Of a stretch of 10,889 nt of DNA, positions 1 through 7,232 are shown piece after piece. Source of the DNA: an uncultured Lachnospiraceae bacterium (GTDB lineage: Bacteria; Bacillota; Clostridia; Lachnospirales; Lachnospiraceae); NCBI GenBank assembly GCA_937915975.1, contig CALGGL010000267.1, positions 1-10,889 of the forward strand, in the 5' to 3' direction. Both the position numbers and the translations under genes were made by a program. Within the stretch, counting starts at the first letter, position 1; the number at the start of each line of letters is the position of its first letter. Below the pieces are notes generated by a model. That model searched no databases. It was not told the DNA's origin and saw nothing but the letters and a program-made list of their open reading frames with translations.

Positions 1-342
1 ATAATCGGTTACAACCTTATACTCCTGTTTCATATCTTCCATATGATACGAAACATCCACCAGCTGCTCGCACACATCCTTTACGACTGCCTTTTCATTA
101 TCTGATTTGCGCGTTGCCTTTACGGATTTTAATTCCTTTTCAAGATTTATTATATCCTCATTATCTGCAGACGCTTTTTTCCTCGCTTTTCTTTCGGCTT
201 TTCTTTCTTTTATTTTTTCCTTTTTCAAAGCCTTCGATTCCGAAGCATCATCCTTTGAATTAGAAGCTTCAGCGACATCGTCATCAAAAGCCTCGTCAGG
301 CTCCTCATTCAGATAATTTTTCAATTTATCAAATAATCCCAT
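1..342 (-). CDS. Partial gene for a charged coiled-coil protein (C-terminus beyond left edge)
   Basis: I do not recognise this gene with certainty. The first 114 residues are visible, and the frame stays open to the window edge. They begin with a short amphipathic stretch (MGLFDKLKNYL). An acidic Asp/Glu/Ser-rich linker follows (about residues 13-35), then a Lys/Arg/Glu-rich helix (about 37-57), then a heptad-like helical region to the edge. There is no signal peptide or membrane segment, so it should be cytosolic. The ATG overlaps the stop codon of the upstream TPR-like gene by one base (TAATG), so it is the fourth gene of the operon and probably translationally coupled to it. The ribosome binding site is weak (an AGG about 7 bases upstream), which fits coupled reinitiation. 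Next to an Hsp70-like gene, an acidic N-terminus followed by a long helix would suit a GrpE-like exchange factor or a J-protein partner. That is inference only, because the diagnostic C-terminal part is missing. Confidence 0.75.
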   Translation of the reverse strand, partial: MGLFDKLKNYLNEEPDEAFDDDVAEASNSKDDASESKALKKEKIKERKAERKARKKASADNEDIINLEKELKSVKATRKSDNEKAVVKDVCEQLVDVSYHMEDMKQEYKVVTDY

Positions 343-1175
343 TAAATCGCCTGCTCTCTAAACTCATCCTTTAATTGTCCGAGAATTATATCCATCCTCT
401 TGTCATAATCTATCATATCCTTATTCATTCGATTATATATCGCTCTTTGAAGCATCGAATAAATAGTCATTTCTCTTACGTCCTCATTTGAATCACCGAT
501 TTCAATCATAAGGCTTTCAAAGTCATCCTCACCCATATCGAATTTACGCATTTCCTGCTTCAATGCCGCAGTATCGCTTGTAGAAGCAAACACTATGAGA
601 TAGCTCCTCAACGATTCTTCATTTTCATTTAATTCATAAGCCTTAAGGAAATATCTCTTTGCCTCTTCGGTATTCAAATTATTGGCAGCCGCAACAGCCC
701 TGTTATGATATACATTTCCCAGAAATACCTTATCCTCCGTATCCTTGGATTCCTCAAGTATTTCATCATAAATCGAAGCGGCCTTTATATATCTTCTGTA
801 TCCGAGATAGCCGTCAGCCTTAAGCTTCTTCCTCTGGTCCGGTGAAAGCTTTCTGTACTTTTGCCATGCTTCTATATATGTGGTTATCTCATCAGGCTCA
901 TAATAATCCCCTGCATTAAGTATCTCAACAAGCAAATCCTGAACAAACGTTGTTTTATTGGAAAGTGCCACAAGCTTTGCGGCAAGCTGCGGCATATCAA
1001 GCTCGTCCCTTATCCAGTCGAAAAGCTTTTCGGAAATGGACGACTTACTTATAAGCACAGTATTATTGTAGATATAAAAGCAAAGCTCTTCATATGTATT
1101 TATCTCAACCTTTGTATTTAAAAATATAAACGGATGAGACGCCTCTTTAGTTGTACATAATAATACCTTAGACAT
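342..1175 (-). CDS. TPR-like helical protein of the DUF5717/DUF5716 operon
   Basis: This is a 277-residue soluble protein with no signal peptide or membrane segment and no named family that I recognise. Residues 1-100 form a mixed domain with a YEELCFYIYNN motif near 28-38 and a helical WIRDEL segment near 54-59. From about 113 to 141 (GYLGYRRYIKAASIYDEIL) and 151 to 184 (YHNRAVAAANNLNTEEAKRY) there are two helix-turn-helix units. Their small, aromatic and Tyr positions look like tetratricopeptide repeats. The rest is helical and acidic. TPRs usually bind peptides or partner proteins, so an adaptor role for the neighbouring Hsp70-like protein is a reasonable inference. The start ATG overlaps the upstream stop codon (TAATG), with a GAGG four bases upstream and a second purine-rich AAGGAG further up. 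The downstream gene begins at its own stop codon in the same way. The reading frame is very secure; the function is not known. Confidence 0.88.
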   Translation of the reverse strand: MSKVLLCTTKEASHPFIFLNTKVEINTYEELCFYIYNNTVLISKSSISEKLFDWIRDELDMPQLAAKLVALSNKTTFVQDLLVEILNAGDYYEPDEITTYIEAWQKYRKLSPDQRKKLKADGYLGYRRYIKAASIYDEILEESKDTEDKVFLGNVYHNRAVAAANNLNTEEAKRYFLKAYELNENEESLRSYLIVFASTSDTAALKQEMRKFDMGEDDFESLMIEIGDSNEDVREMTIYSMLQRAIYNRMNKDMIDYDKRMDIILGQLKDEFREQAI

Positions 1176-2428
1176 TATACCTCAAACTCCTTACGATATA
1201 TCTTATTCGTAGTCGGGAAAAGCTTTCCAAAGCCAAGATCCTTAATAATAACCGCTCCCTTATTCGGTGATTCGAATTCAACCTCCACCGAAAATTTAGA
1301 TGTTTTATTAGGTCTTTTCGGTATACCATGAAGCTTAACGCTTTCCCTAATCTCCTGATCTGTCACCCTGCTCTTGTAAATAATTGTAACTATGTCGGTA
1401 TCATCAAGAATAATATTTATCTTACCCTTGATGTTATACCACTGACGTCCTCCGAGCGCTATAGGAATAAATTCATCCTCTTCCTCGCCGCTCGAAAGTC
1501 CCACATCAAACAATACATTTTCTTCGGTCTCCACAAAATACTTTTTATAAAATTCCTCGTATTCACCACCGACCGCCTTATAGCAGGCACCCTTTGTGTA
1601 TATATTTTGTCCGGCAAAAACTCTTCTTCCCTGACAGAGAATATTTCTTGATTTATTCATCCATTTTTCGGAAAATCCAAGTCCGGTGAGAAAGACCGAT
1701 GAAATATATGTCTTCTTCATCTCATGCTCAACAATTTTTGAAAAGGTAACATCCATAAGAATATTATCTCCCGAAAACATAGACATATTAAACTGCTTTG
1801 TATAATCCTCGTGAGACACCTGGATAACCTCCGGACTTCTTCCCCTCGAGATATCTATTCTGTAATACTGAAGTCCGTCCGTATTATAATCAAACAATGC
1901 AACACTGTTAACCCAAAGATCCGGACTCTGATTAAATATATAATAAAGTCCGCTGTCAAGATGGCTGGTTATACTTATACTGCTTTTGTCGATATTAAGC
2001 TCCTTGTACAGGCTTCCGAGCACCCTGTACAGATCCTTACTGTAATCGGGAATAGTAATTACAAGCTTTTTTACAACCGCTCCCTCATAGCGATATAAAA
2101 ACGAATCAATATGCATCTTGAGCATCATGATAAACAGTTGTCTGTAGCTGTATTTCTTTTCGCCTATCTCTATAAGCTCTTCACTTCTGGCATTTGCATA
2201 AAGCTCATCAAGGATAATTCCTTCCTCCTTAAATCTTGCCTCGGAGGCTTCGGAACCCACATACCAGTCTCCTGTTTTATTGCTGTAGAAAAGTATATTA
2301 GGCATCATATAAGTTTCTTTATTATTTAATTGGTTAACCGTTTCAGGCTCACGTTTTATATCATTGTAAAAACTAATCTGAGTCGACTCCGGACAAAGAT
2401 CCATTCCTATGTAATATGCCTCCGCCAT
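1175..2428 (-). CDS. Degenerate Hsp70/actin-fold protein (DUF5716-like)
   Basis: This is a 417-residue cytosolic protein, which I recall as Lachnospiraceae family DUF5716. The Hsp70 nucleotide-binding-domain order can be followed by eye. There is a phosphate-1-like strand-turn at 6-20 (YIGMDLCPESTQISF, D10 kept), a PNILF / VGSEASEA segment at 43-63, and KKLVITIPDY at 120-129, like the Hsp70 VITVPAYF strand. SHLDSGLYYIF at 155-165 sits in the NEPTAAALAYG position. VALFDYNTDG at 176-185 is phosphate-2-like with D180 kept, SVFLTGLGF at 244-252 is adenosine-like, and GQNIYTKGACYKA follows at 273-285. The glycine- and threonine-rich loops that hold ATP phosphates are largely replaced, so ATP hydrolysis is doubtful. 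A beta-rich C-terminal domain (about 300-417) follows, ending near DLGFGKLFPTTNK, and could be a substrate or partner domain. An AGGAGG six bases upstream overlaps the stop codon of the DUF5717-like gene, so the two are coupled. The fold assignment is fairly firm; activity and partner are unknown. Confidence 0.88.
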   Translation of the reverse strand: MAEAYYIGMDLCPESTQISFYNDIKREPETVNQLNNKETYMMPNILFYSNKTGDWYVGSEASEARFKEEGIILDELYANARSEELIEIGEKKYSYRQLFIMMLKMHIDSFLYRYEGAVVKKLVITIPDYSKDLYRVLGSLYKELNIDKSSISITSHLDSGLYYIFNQSPDLWVNSVALFDYNTDGLQYYRIDISRGRSPEVIQVSHEDYTKQFNMSMFSGDNILMDVTFSKIVEHEMKKTYISSVFLTGLGFSEKWMNKSRNILCQGRRVFAGQNIYTKGACYKAVGGEYEEFYKKYFVETEENVLFDVGLSSGEEEDEFIPIALGGRQWYNIKGKINIILDDTDIVTIIYKSRVTDQEIRESVKLHGIPKRPNKTSKFSVEVEFESPNKGAVIIKDLGFGKLFPTTNKIYRKEFEV

Positions 2429-2434
2429 GAAAAG

Positions 2435-2442
2435 CCTCCTTA
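2435..2442 (-). promoter_or_regulatory. Ribosome binding site fused to the upstream stop codon (TAAGGAGG)
   Basis: The stop codon of the DUF5717-like gene (TAA) runs directly into a full AGGAGG, which lies six bases before the ATG of the DUF5716-like gene. Ribosomes terminating on the first gene therefore sit on the initiation site of the second. This favours coupled translation of the two proteins. Confidence 0.85.
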
Positions 2443-5400
2443 GTATATAATATTTAAATTCTCTTCAAACAGATGAACAGTATTGAAATATACATCCAAC
2501 GTTTCAAGAAGCTCATTATCCTCTCGCATTTCCTGATTGACAAGCATGCTGTTGATAACCTCAAATCTGCTTCTGTCCTTACGATTAAAGGACTTGGTCT
2601 TTAAGGTCTCGCTTTCAACAACATAAGCCTTATTATCCTTATCCTCTTCTATCTTATAAACAAGTCTTTCACCATGGAATACAACAAATTCCTTAACATA
2701 CATACCCGGTATCATCTCATCGAGTCTTTCTGTCTTAAAGCTTAAGGACTGTCTTGTACCGGTATCAAATGCATATTTAACCTCGATTTGTTTTCCGACC
2801 TCCGACTTATAGATAAGATAAGTCTTAAGGAATACATCCTGCGGAAGCTTGATAAAGCTTCTGAAGCTCTTGTAAAACGGCAGAATCTTACCACCATCCA
2901 TAAACTTGCCGACAGTATCGCTAATCCACTCACGCTGCTCAAGAGTAAACTTATCAAGCTTGCTTAAGTGAGCAATAAGCGCCATCTTTGAAATCTCGTC
3001 ATCGATATTACCCTTTATAATTTCCATATAAAGGAATTCGAATATATTGCCCGGAACCTGCGCATCCTTAATAAGATAATTCTGTGCGGTATAGCGAAGA
3101 AACGCCTTAACAACAAGACCTCTGCTTCTGCCTCCGTAATAAGCGGTAAATATATCATAGATATTCTCAACACTGCCCTGCGCAAACATCATCTGTGCAA
3201 GTGTGTTTTCAACAAGCAATGAAACATCCTTTACCTTATCTCTTGCCATCTTAAAGAGTGTAGCAAGCTCCTCAAGGTCACCCTTGAAGTTATTCATAAT
3301 ATATATAAGTATTCTGCTGTTAACCTTACCGGTCTTATAAAGCTGAATACATATGGACATAAGATCTTCATTGAGAAATCCGTTTGAGTCCTCAACACCG
3401 TAATCCGCAAGTCTGTAAAGCTCGTCGGAAGCTATCTCATCAAAGCCGTAAAGCTTAACCGCCTGAAATGCCTTATCAAACATATTCATATCAATCATAT
3501 ACATGATTATGCTTCTGGCATTTGCGTGATTCAGGTACTCTATATCAAGCTTTTCAAGATATTTCTTAAGTACCTCGGCATCCAGATTTTCATGATAATA
3601 TTCAACTATATTAAGAAGTGCCTGCTGCTTATAATCATAAGAAATCTTATCACAGTTAACTATATCTCTTGCAGCATTTACCTCGATTGCACGCTTGTAA
3701 GTAAAATCACCGAGAGACTGATAATTATCCAAAAGGACTCTGTGATCCCGCGGGCTGTACTCATGGCATATAGGCATATAAGCCTTCTCATCAACTATCT
3801 TTTCAAGTCTGTAAGGTATGGAGCCTGCATAAACATTTCCCTCTCCATCCTCAAAAACTATGGATGCGGTATTGGACAATATCTCAACATAGGCTTCACC
3901 GTTTACAATAGGTACGCGCTGAACCTCTTCTATCTCCTGATGCGTAACTATAACCGCACGGATGCCCTTGTTATAGCATACAAGCTTACGTCTGAAAATG
4001 ATATTGATAAGCTTGCCTGCATACAGCGGACTTACACTCTCAGGTTCAAGGAATTCATCATACAAGACAGTAAGGTCATCACTTACCTTACCTTTGATAA
4101 TCATGTTTTCCATAAAGTCTTCCATGGTTGTACAATACTCATGGTAAACCTTCATATGCTGAGACTTATTGTAAATAACATTTGCATAAAGGTATGCAAG
4201 CTCGCTTTCGTTAAGCGTATTTTTATAGTTAAGATACATCAAAACAGATGTAGGTATAAGATCGTATCTTGAGAAATTCATACTCTTAACAAAGCACTCA
4301 TTAAGTCCTATAAACTTAAGATTCTTCTCAACGGCATCCCTGTAATACTTATGATACTTGTGATCAAGCTTACCCGCACCGATAAGCATGGAGCATATAC
4401 TCTTTAAAACCTCTTCACTCTTGGTTTTCTCATATATAGCCTCCATGATATTAAATATCTTGGTGTTAAACTCCTTAAAGGTTCCCGCAAGTCTGATAAA
4501 CTCGTCAATAACCTCATCAGAGATAAACTTATGTCTTAAGCCCCACCTTATGGTCGTTGTTTCAAGAGAGGTTATCTTCTTAAACAAAAGCGGATTATTG
4601 TTAAATATCTCACAGAGCTCAAGATACATAATCGGGCTGTTGTAGCCGTCCTCGTAAAGGGCTGTTATCTCCTTATAAAGAGCCGATTGATCCTCCGTAT
4701 ATGTATCATCCATAAACAAAAGGAGCCAGAAATAAAACATCTTATCCTTTTCGGTTCTGAAATTTCTTCTGATGGTATTGCGAGCGCGGTTTATGGTTTC
4801 CTCATCCTTTAAAACAAGGGCCTTAAGATACTCATAATAGCATCTTTGCATATTGTTCATAAGCGTGTTATCAACATCCGCCTCTATACGCAAAAATTCC
4901 TGTTCAACCTTGGTAAGCTCATCCTGCATAATATTCATATGCATGATACCGAGTCTGTATATATCCTCCTCGGGAACATATCTTGCAAGATTCTCAAAAG
5001 CAAAAAGTGTATTGGACACGTAATCCTTAAGAGAAAGTCTGTCCATACGATAATTAAGATAAGTCTTTACAAGTCTTACCTTATTATTGTTAATCATATG
5101 GTTCTTATTACCGGTTCTCGGAGAAACCGTATTCTTGGTCTGAGGCTTGATAAGATTAATCGTTACCTCAATCTTTTGATAGATATTTTCAATTATAATC
5201 TTACCCGAAAATACTCCCTCCGGAACATTTTCCGGTGAGATAAGAACCTCCAAAGCAAACAAATTGCCGTAAAAATCATTGCTTACTATATTCTTCTTAG
5301 TAGGCAAAAGGAAATCATCGGAAGCCTTAACCGTGGAATTGGTAAAGCCCCATGTATTCTTACTTATGTTAATTGATATTTTGGAAAGCTCGGTCGGCAT

Positions 5401-6009
5401 CTCCACATTAATCTTTGCCTTTGAAACCGAGAGAGTAAGTGCACGTTTTTTATGCACGTAAACAAGAAATTCCTCCAGTGCCTGATTAACCGACAAGCTG
5501 TCCAAGAGACTCGCATATATCTGTTTAACCACAGGCTCCTTATCTATAAAGGTTCTCTTAAAATCATCTCTTGCAAATATCTTTGCGGCTTCAGTCCAGT
5601 TACTTTCCGCAAGACTTGCAAATTTAAACAAATCATCAATCTTCTCATCACCGTATTTTACAAACGGTGTTACCACATCTATGTCATACGGTATCTTAAA
5701 CTCTCCACCGTCGGAAATTATACTTATATGTCCCTTGTAATTTTTTCCGGCTTCAAGACAGGTGGCGTCAAACGAATAAGTTACATCAAAGCTCCTGCTG
5801 ATAAATGTATGGTTATCAAACCTTAAGGTGTAACGGCTGTCATAAACCATCGCCTTTATAATTTGATCATTTTTACTTTTTACATTAAAAGAGCCTTCAT
5901 ATACCGTACCTGATTCTATATTAAGTTTTAAAAATTCCTCGGAGATTTCCACCTCCGGTCTGTCAATATTAAATTCACCCTTAGCGTAATGCTCTACAAC
6001 AGCTTTCAT
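2440..6009 (-). CDS. Giant cytosolic Ig-like/alpha-solenoid scaffold (DUF5717-like)
   Basis: This is a 1189-residue protein that I recall as Lachnospiraceae family DUF5717, of unknown function. A frame reading back to a TTG at 6021 exists. The ATG at 6009 is preferred because a GGAG lies six bases before it and overlaps that TTG. In the chosen numbering, residues about 18-113 and 190-290 are beta-rich and resemble two Ig-like domains, the second after a helical insert. Residues about 310-660 are almost all helical, like a TPR-type solenoid. A short beta segment (about 680-735) interrupts, helices resume from about 755 to 1065, and a small beta region (about 1070-1140) precedes an acidic helical tail. 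No signal peptide, membrane segment, nuclease, protease or Walker motif is visible. First in the operon and coupled to the Hsp70-like gene, it most likely acts as a large protein-binding scaffold or client receptor. That role is inference; the reading frame is certain. Confidence 0.9.
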   Translation of the reverse strand: MKAVVEHYAKGEFNIDRPEVEISEEFLKLNIESGTVYEGSFNVKSKNDQIIKAMVYDSRYTLRFDNHTFISRSFDVTYSFDATCLEAGKNYKGHISIISDGGEFKIPYDIDVVTPFVKYGDEKIDDLFKFASLAESNWTEAAKIFARDDFKRTFIDKEPVVKQIYASLLDSLSVNQALEEFLVYVHKKRALTLSVSKAKINVEMPTELSKISINISKNTWGFTNSTVKASDDFLLPTKKNIVSNDFYGNLFALEVLISPENVPEGVFSGKIIIENIYQKIEVTINLIKPQTKNTVSPRTGNKNHMINNNKVRLVKTYLNYRMDRLSLKDYVSNTLFAFENLARYVPEEDIYRLGIMHMNIMQDELTKVEQEFLRIEADVDNTLMNNMQRCYYEYLKALVLKDEETINRARNTIRRNFRTEKDKMFYFWLLLFMDDTYTEDQSALYKEITALYEDGYNSPIMYLELCEIFNNNPLLFKKITSLETTTIRWGLRHKFISDEVIDEFIRLAGTFKEFNTKIFNIMEAIYEKTKSEEVLKSICSMLIGAGKLDHKYHKYYRDAVEKNLKFIGLNECFVKSMNFSRYDLIPTSVLMYLNYKNTLNESELAYLYANVIYNKSQHMKVYHEYCTTMEDFMENMIIKGKVSDDLTVLYDEFLEPESVSPLYAGKLINIIFRRKLVCYNKGIRAVIVTHQEIEEVQRVPIVNGEAYVEILSNTASIVFEDGEGNVYAGSIPYRLEKIVDEKAYMPICHEYSPRDHRVLLDNYQSLGDFTYKRAIEVNAARDIVNCDKISYDYKQQALLNIVEYYHENLDAEVLKKYLEKLDIEYLNHANARSIIMYMIDMNMFDKAFQAVKLYGFDEIASDELYRLADYGVEDSNGFLNEDLMSICIQLYKTGKVNSRILIYIMNNFKGDLEELATLFKMARDKVKDVSLLVENTLAQMMFAQGSVENIYDIFTAYYGGRSRGLVVKAFLRYTAQNYLIKDAQVPGNIFEFLYMEIIKGNIDDEISKMALIAHLSKLDKFTLEQREWISDTVGKFMDGGKILPFYKSFRSFIKLPQDVFLKTYLIYKSEVGKQIEVKYAFDTGTRQSLSFKTERLDEMIPGMYVKEFVVFHGERLVYKIEEDKDNKAYVVESETLKTKSFNRKDRSRFEVINSMLVNQEMREDNELLETLDVYFNTVHLFEENLNIIY

Positions 6010-6015
6010 TTGTTT

Positions 6016-6019
6016 CTCC
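6016..6019 (-). promoter_or_regulatory. Ribosome binding site (GGAG) deciding the DUF5717-like start
   Basis: GGAG lies six bases upstream of the ATG at 6009. It overlaps the alternative upstream TTG at 6021, which has no comparable site in front of it. This makes 6009 the better start and shortens the longest frame by four residues. Confidence 0.8.
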
Positions 6020-6041
6020 AACTTTTAAATCTTTTTTACGT

Positions 6042-6070
6042 TTGCCCAAGTAACGGCTTTGTGATATAAT
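6042..6070 (+). promoter_or_regulatory. Promoter for the HisC-like aminotransferase gene
   Basis: TTGCCC (6042-6047) and a perfect TATAAT (6065-6070) are separated by 17 bases. TGA directly before the -10 gives an extended -10 element. Transcription would start near 6077, leaving an A-rich leader of about 78 bases before the ATG at 6155. The -10 lies inside the inverted repeat at 6057-6085, so a protein bound there should block this promoter. Confidence 0.75.
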
Positions 6071-6085
6071 GCCATTATCACAAAG
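6057..6085. promoter_or_regulatory. Inverted repeat, candidate operator shared by divergent promoters
   Basis: CTTTGTGATA (6057-6066) and its exact reverse complement TATCACAAAG (6076-6085) are separated by nine bases. An inner palindrome, ATAATG-C-CATTAT (6066-6078), is centred one base away. Allowing a two-base bulge, the whole element reads as a 13-bp stem. It covers the -10 and start of the rightward promoter and the start of the leftward promoter. That position fits a repressor operator acting on both. The full palindrome is not within the rightward transcript, so it is unlikely to be that gene's RNA hairpin. A shortened hairpin could form at the 5' end of the leftward mRNA. The spacing equals that of the HrcA CIRCE site, but the bases differ. 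The binding protein is unknown. Confidence 0.7.
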
Positions 6086-6088
6086 TAC

Positions 6089-6117
6089 ATTATAACAAAA
6101 AACTGATATTAATACAA
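6089..6117 (-). promoter_or_regulatory. Promoter for the DUF5717/DUF5716 operon
   Basis: On the minus strand a perfect TATAAT (6094-6089) is preceded by TGT, forming an extended -10. TTGTAT (6117-6112) sits 17 bases further upstream as a weak -35. Transcription would start near 6082, giving a leader of about 73 bases before the ATG at 6009. The start falls inside the right arm of the inverted repeat. This promoter and the rightward one face each other, so each transcript runs through the other's -10. Confidence 0.72.
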
Positions 6118-6154
6118 ATAAAAAGTAAATTTTAAAAAATGGGAGGGATTATTT

Positions 6155-7219
6155 ATGGCAAAACCGCCGCTTCGAATTGAACAGCTCGATACTGTCTTAT
6201 ACAATTCAAACTTAAATCCTATGGGGGTTCCTGAATCTGTCACAAAAGCTCTTAAAGAAAACATAAAAAGTGTTATCAGATATCCGTCAGAGTATTATGA
6301 CGCATTAAAAAAATCCATTTCAGCATATGCCGGCTGTAAGGAAGATTATATAGTTTTGGGAAACGGTCTTTCGGATATGCTGCGTCTTTATATGTCATTA
6401 ATCATTCCCGCAAAGGCACTTATTGCCGTTCCGACAGCTACGGAATATGAAAATGTTTTGTCAATATACGGATGTGAAACAGATTACTACGAGCTTGATG
6501 AAGAAAAAAATTATGTACTCGACGCAAAGGATTTTGTCTCAAAACTTGATTCCTCATACGATATGGTAATACTCGGCAATCCAAACAATCCTACTTCCCA
6601 GATAATAAACCGTATGGATATGGAGCTTATAGCCGAAGTATGTAAGGAACTCGAAATATTCCTTTTAATCGATGAGATGTACATCGAATTTACCGAGGAC
6701 TACGAGAGCCTTACAAGCGTTCCTCTTGTTGAAGAATTTGACAATATTGCGGTACTTAGAAGCGTTTCAAAATTCTTCGCAATACCGGGACTCAGGCTTT
6801 CATATTCGGTCATAAGCAATTCCTCACACCTTGATATGATATCCGTCACGGTTGCCCCGAACAAGATATCAACATTAACCGCTGCCGCCTGTACGGAAAT
6901 GTTTAAGGACAAAAAATATATCGATGAATCCCGTTCACAGATTCACACCGAAAGAAATCTTATATATTCGGCAATGAACACAAATAAAAACGTAAAGCTC
7001 TTTAAGCCTTACGCCAATTTTATGCTGGTAAAGCTCCTTAAGGAAGACATTACCGCTCAGGATGTGGAAGAGTTCTGCAGAACAAAGGGAATCATTATAA
7101 GAAACTGTTCAAACTTCCATAATCTTGATAACAAATATATAAGATTCTGTTTTATGAAGCCGAAGCAAAACGACCTTCTTGTCAACACGATACTCGAGTG
7201 CGTAGGCAGTGACAATTAA
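6155..7219 (+). CDS. HisC-like class I/II PLP-dependent aminotransferase
   Basis: This is a 354-residue cytosolic fold-type I PLP enzyme, close to the usual length of histidinol-phosphate aminotransferase (HisC) and threonine-phosphate decarboxylase (CobD). Visible motifs in order are NPMG (21-24, the HisC-type NPLG), YPSEYYDALKKSI (43-55) and GNG (69-71, cofactor phosphate). GNPNNPT (141-147) carries the PLP-contacting Asn, and LIDEMYIEF (171-179) the Asp/Tyr pair. SVSKFFAIPGLRLSY (203-217) has K206 as the Schiff-base lysine, and IRFCF at 329-333 has R330 as the likely carboxylate-binding Arg. GLRLSY has Ser where most relatives have Gly. GGGAGGG lies seven bases before the ATG. The gene stands alone, divergent from the DUF5717 operon and 13 bases from a convergent gene, with no histidine or cobalamin genes visible. 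The amino-transfer chemistry is confident, but the substrate cannot be fixed; relatives also act in surface-sugar and phosphonate pathways. Confidence 0.9.
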   Translation: MAKPPLRIEQLDTVLYNSNLNPMGVPESVTKALKENIKSVIRYPSEYYDALKKSISAYAGCKEDYIVLGNGLSDMLRLYMSLIIPAKALIAVPTATEYENVLSIYGCETDYYELDEEKNYVLDAKDFVSKLDSSYDMVILGNPNNPTSQIINRMDMELIAEVCKELEIFLLIDEMYIEFTEDYESLTSVPLVEEFDNIAVLRSVSKFFAIPGLRLSYSVISNSSHLDMISVTVAPNKISTLTAAACTEMFKDKKYIDESRSQIHTERNLIYSAMNTNKNVKLFKPYANFMLVKLLKEDITAQDVEEFCRTKGIIIRNCSNFHNLDNKYIRFCFMKPKQNDLLVNTILECVGSDN

Positions 7220-7232
7220 GACTGACTACGAT

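Noticed and set aside
3526..4272. 248-residue plus-strand open frame opposite the DUF5717-like gene
   Set aside because: It is antisense to a continuous 1189-codon gene. Its translation has no recognisable domain, and nothing suggests a promoter or ribosome binding site for it.
4846..5826. Several plus-strand frames (4846-5238, 5279-5461, 5452-5826) opposite the DUF5717-like gene
   Set aside because: They are low-complexity Ile/Leu/Lys-rich shadows of the coding strand, without family resemblance.
6009..6021. TTG at 6021 as start of the DUF5717-like gene
   Set aside because: Its bases overlap the GGAG that serves the ATG at 6009, and it lacks its own ribosome binding site.
6060..6082. TGTGA...TCACA as a CRP/FNR-type or Rex site
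   Set aside because: Those sites have about six bases between the half-sites; here there are 13.
6057..6085. Identification of the inverted repeat as a true CIRCE element
   Set aside because: Only the arm length and spacer are similar; the bases do not match TTAGCACTC/GAGTGCTAA.
7183..7215. TTGTCA/TGACAA inverted repeat near the aminotransferase stop as a terminator
   Set aside because: The stem is six bases with a 21-base loop and no U-run. The hairpin at 7263-7317 is far better.
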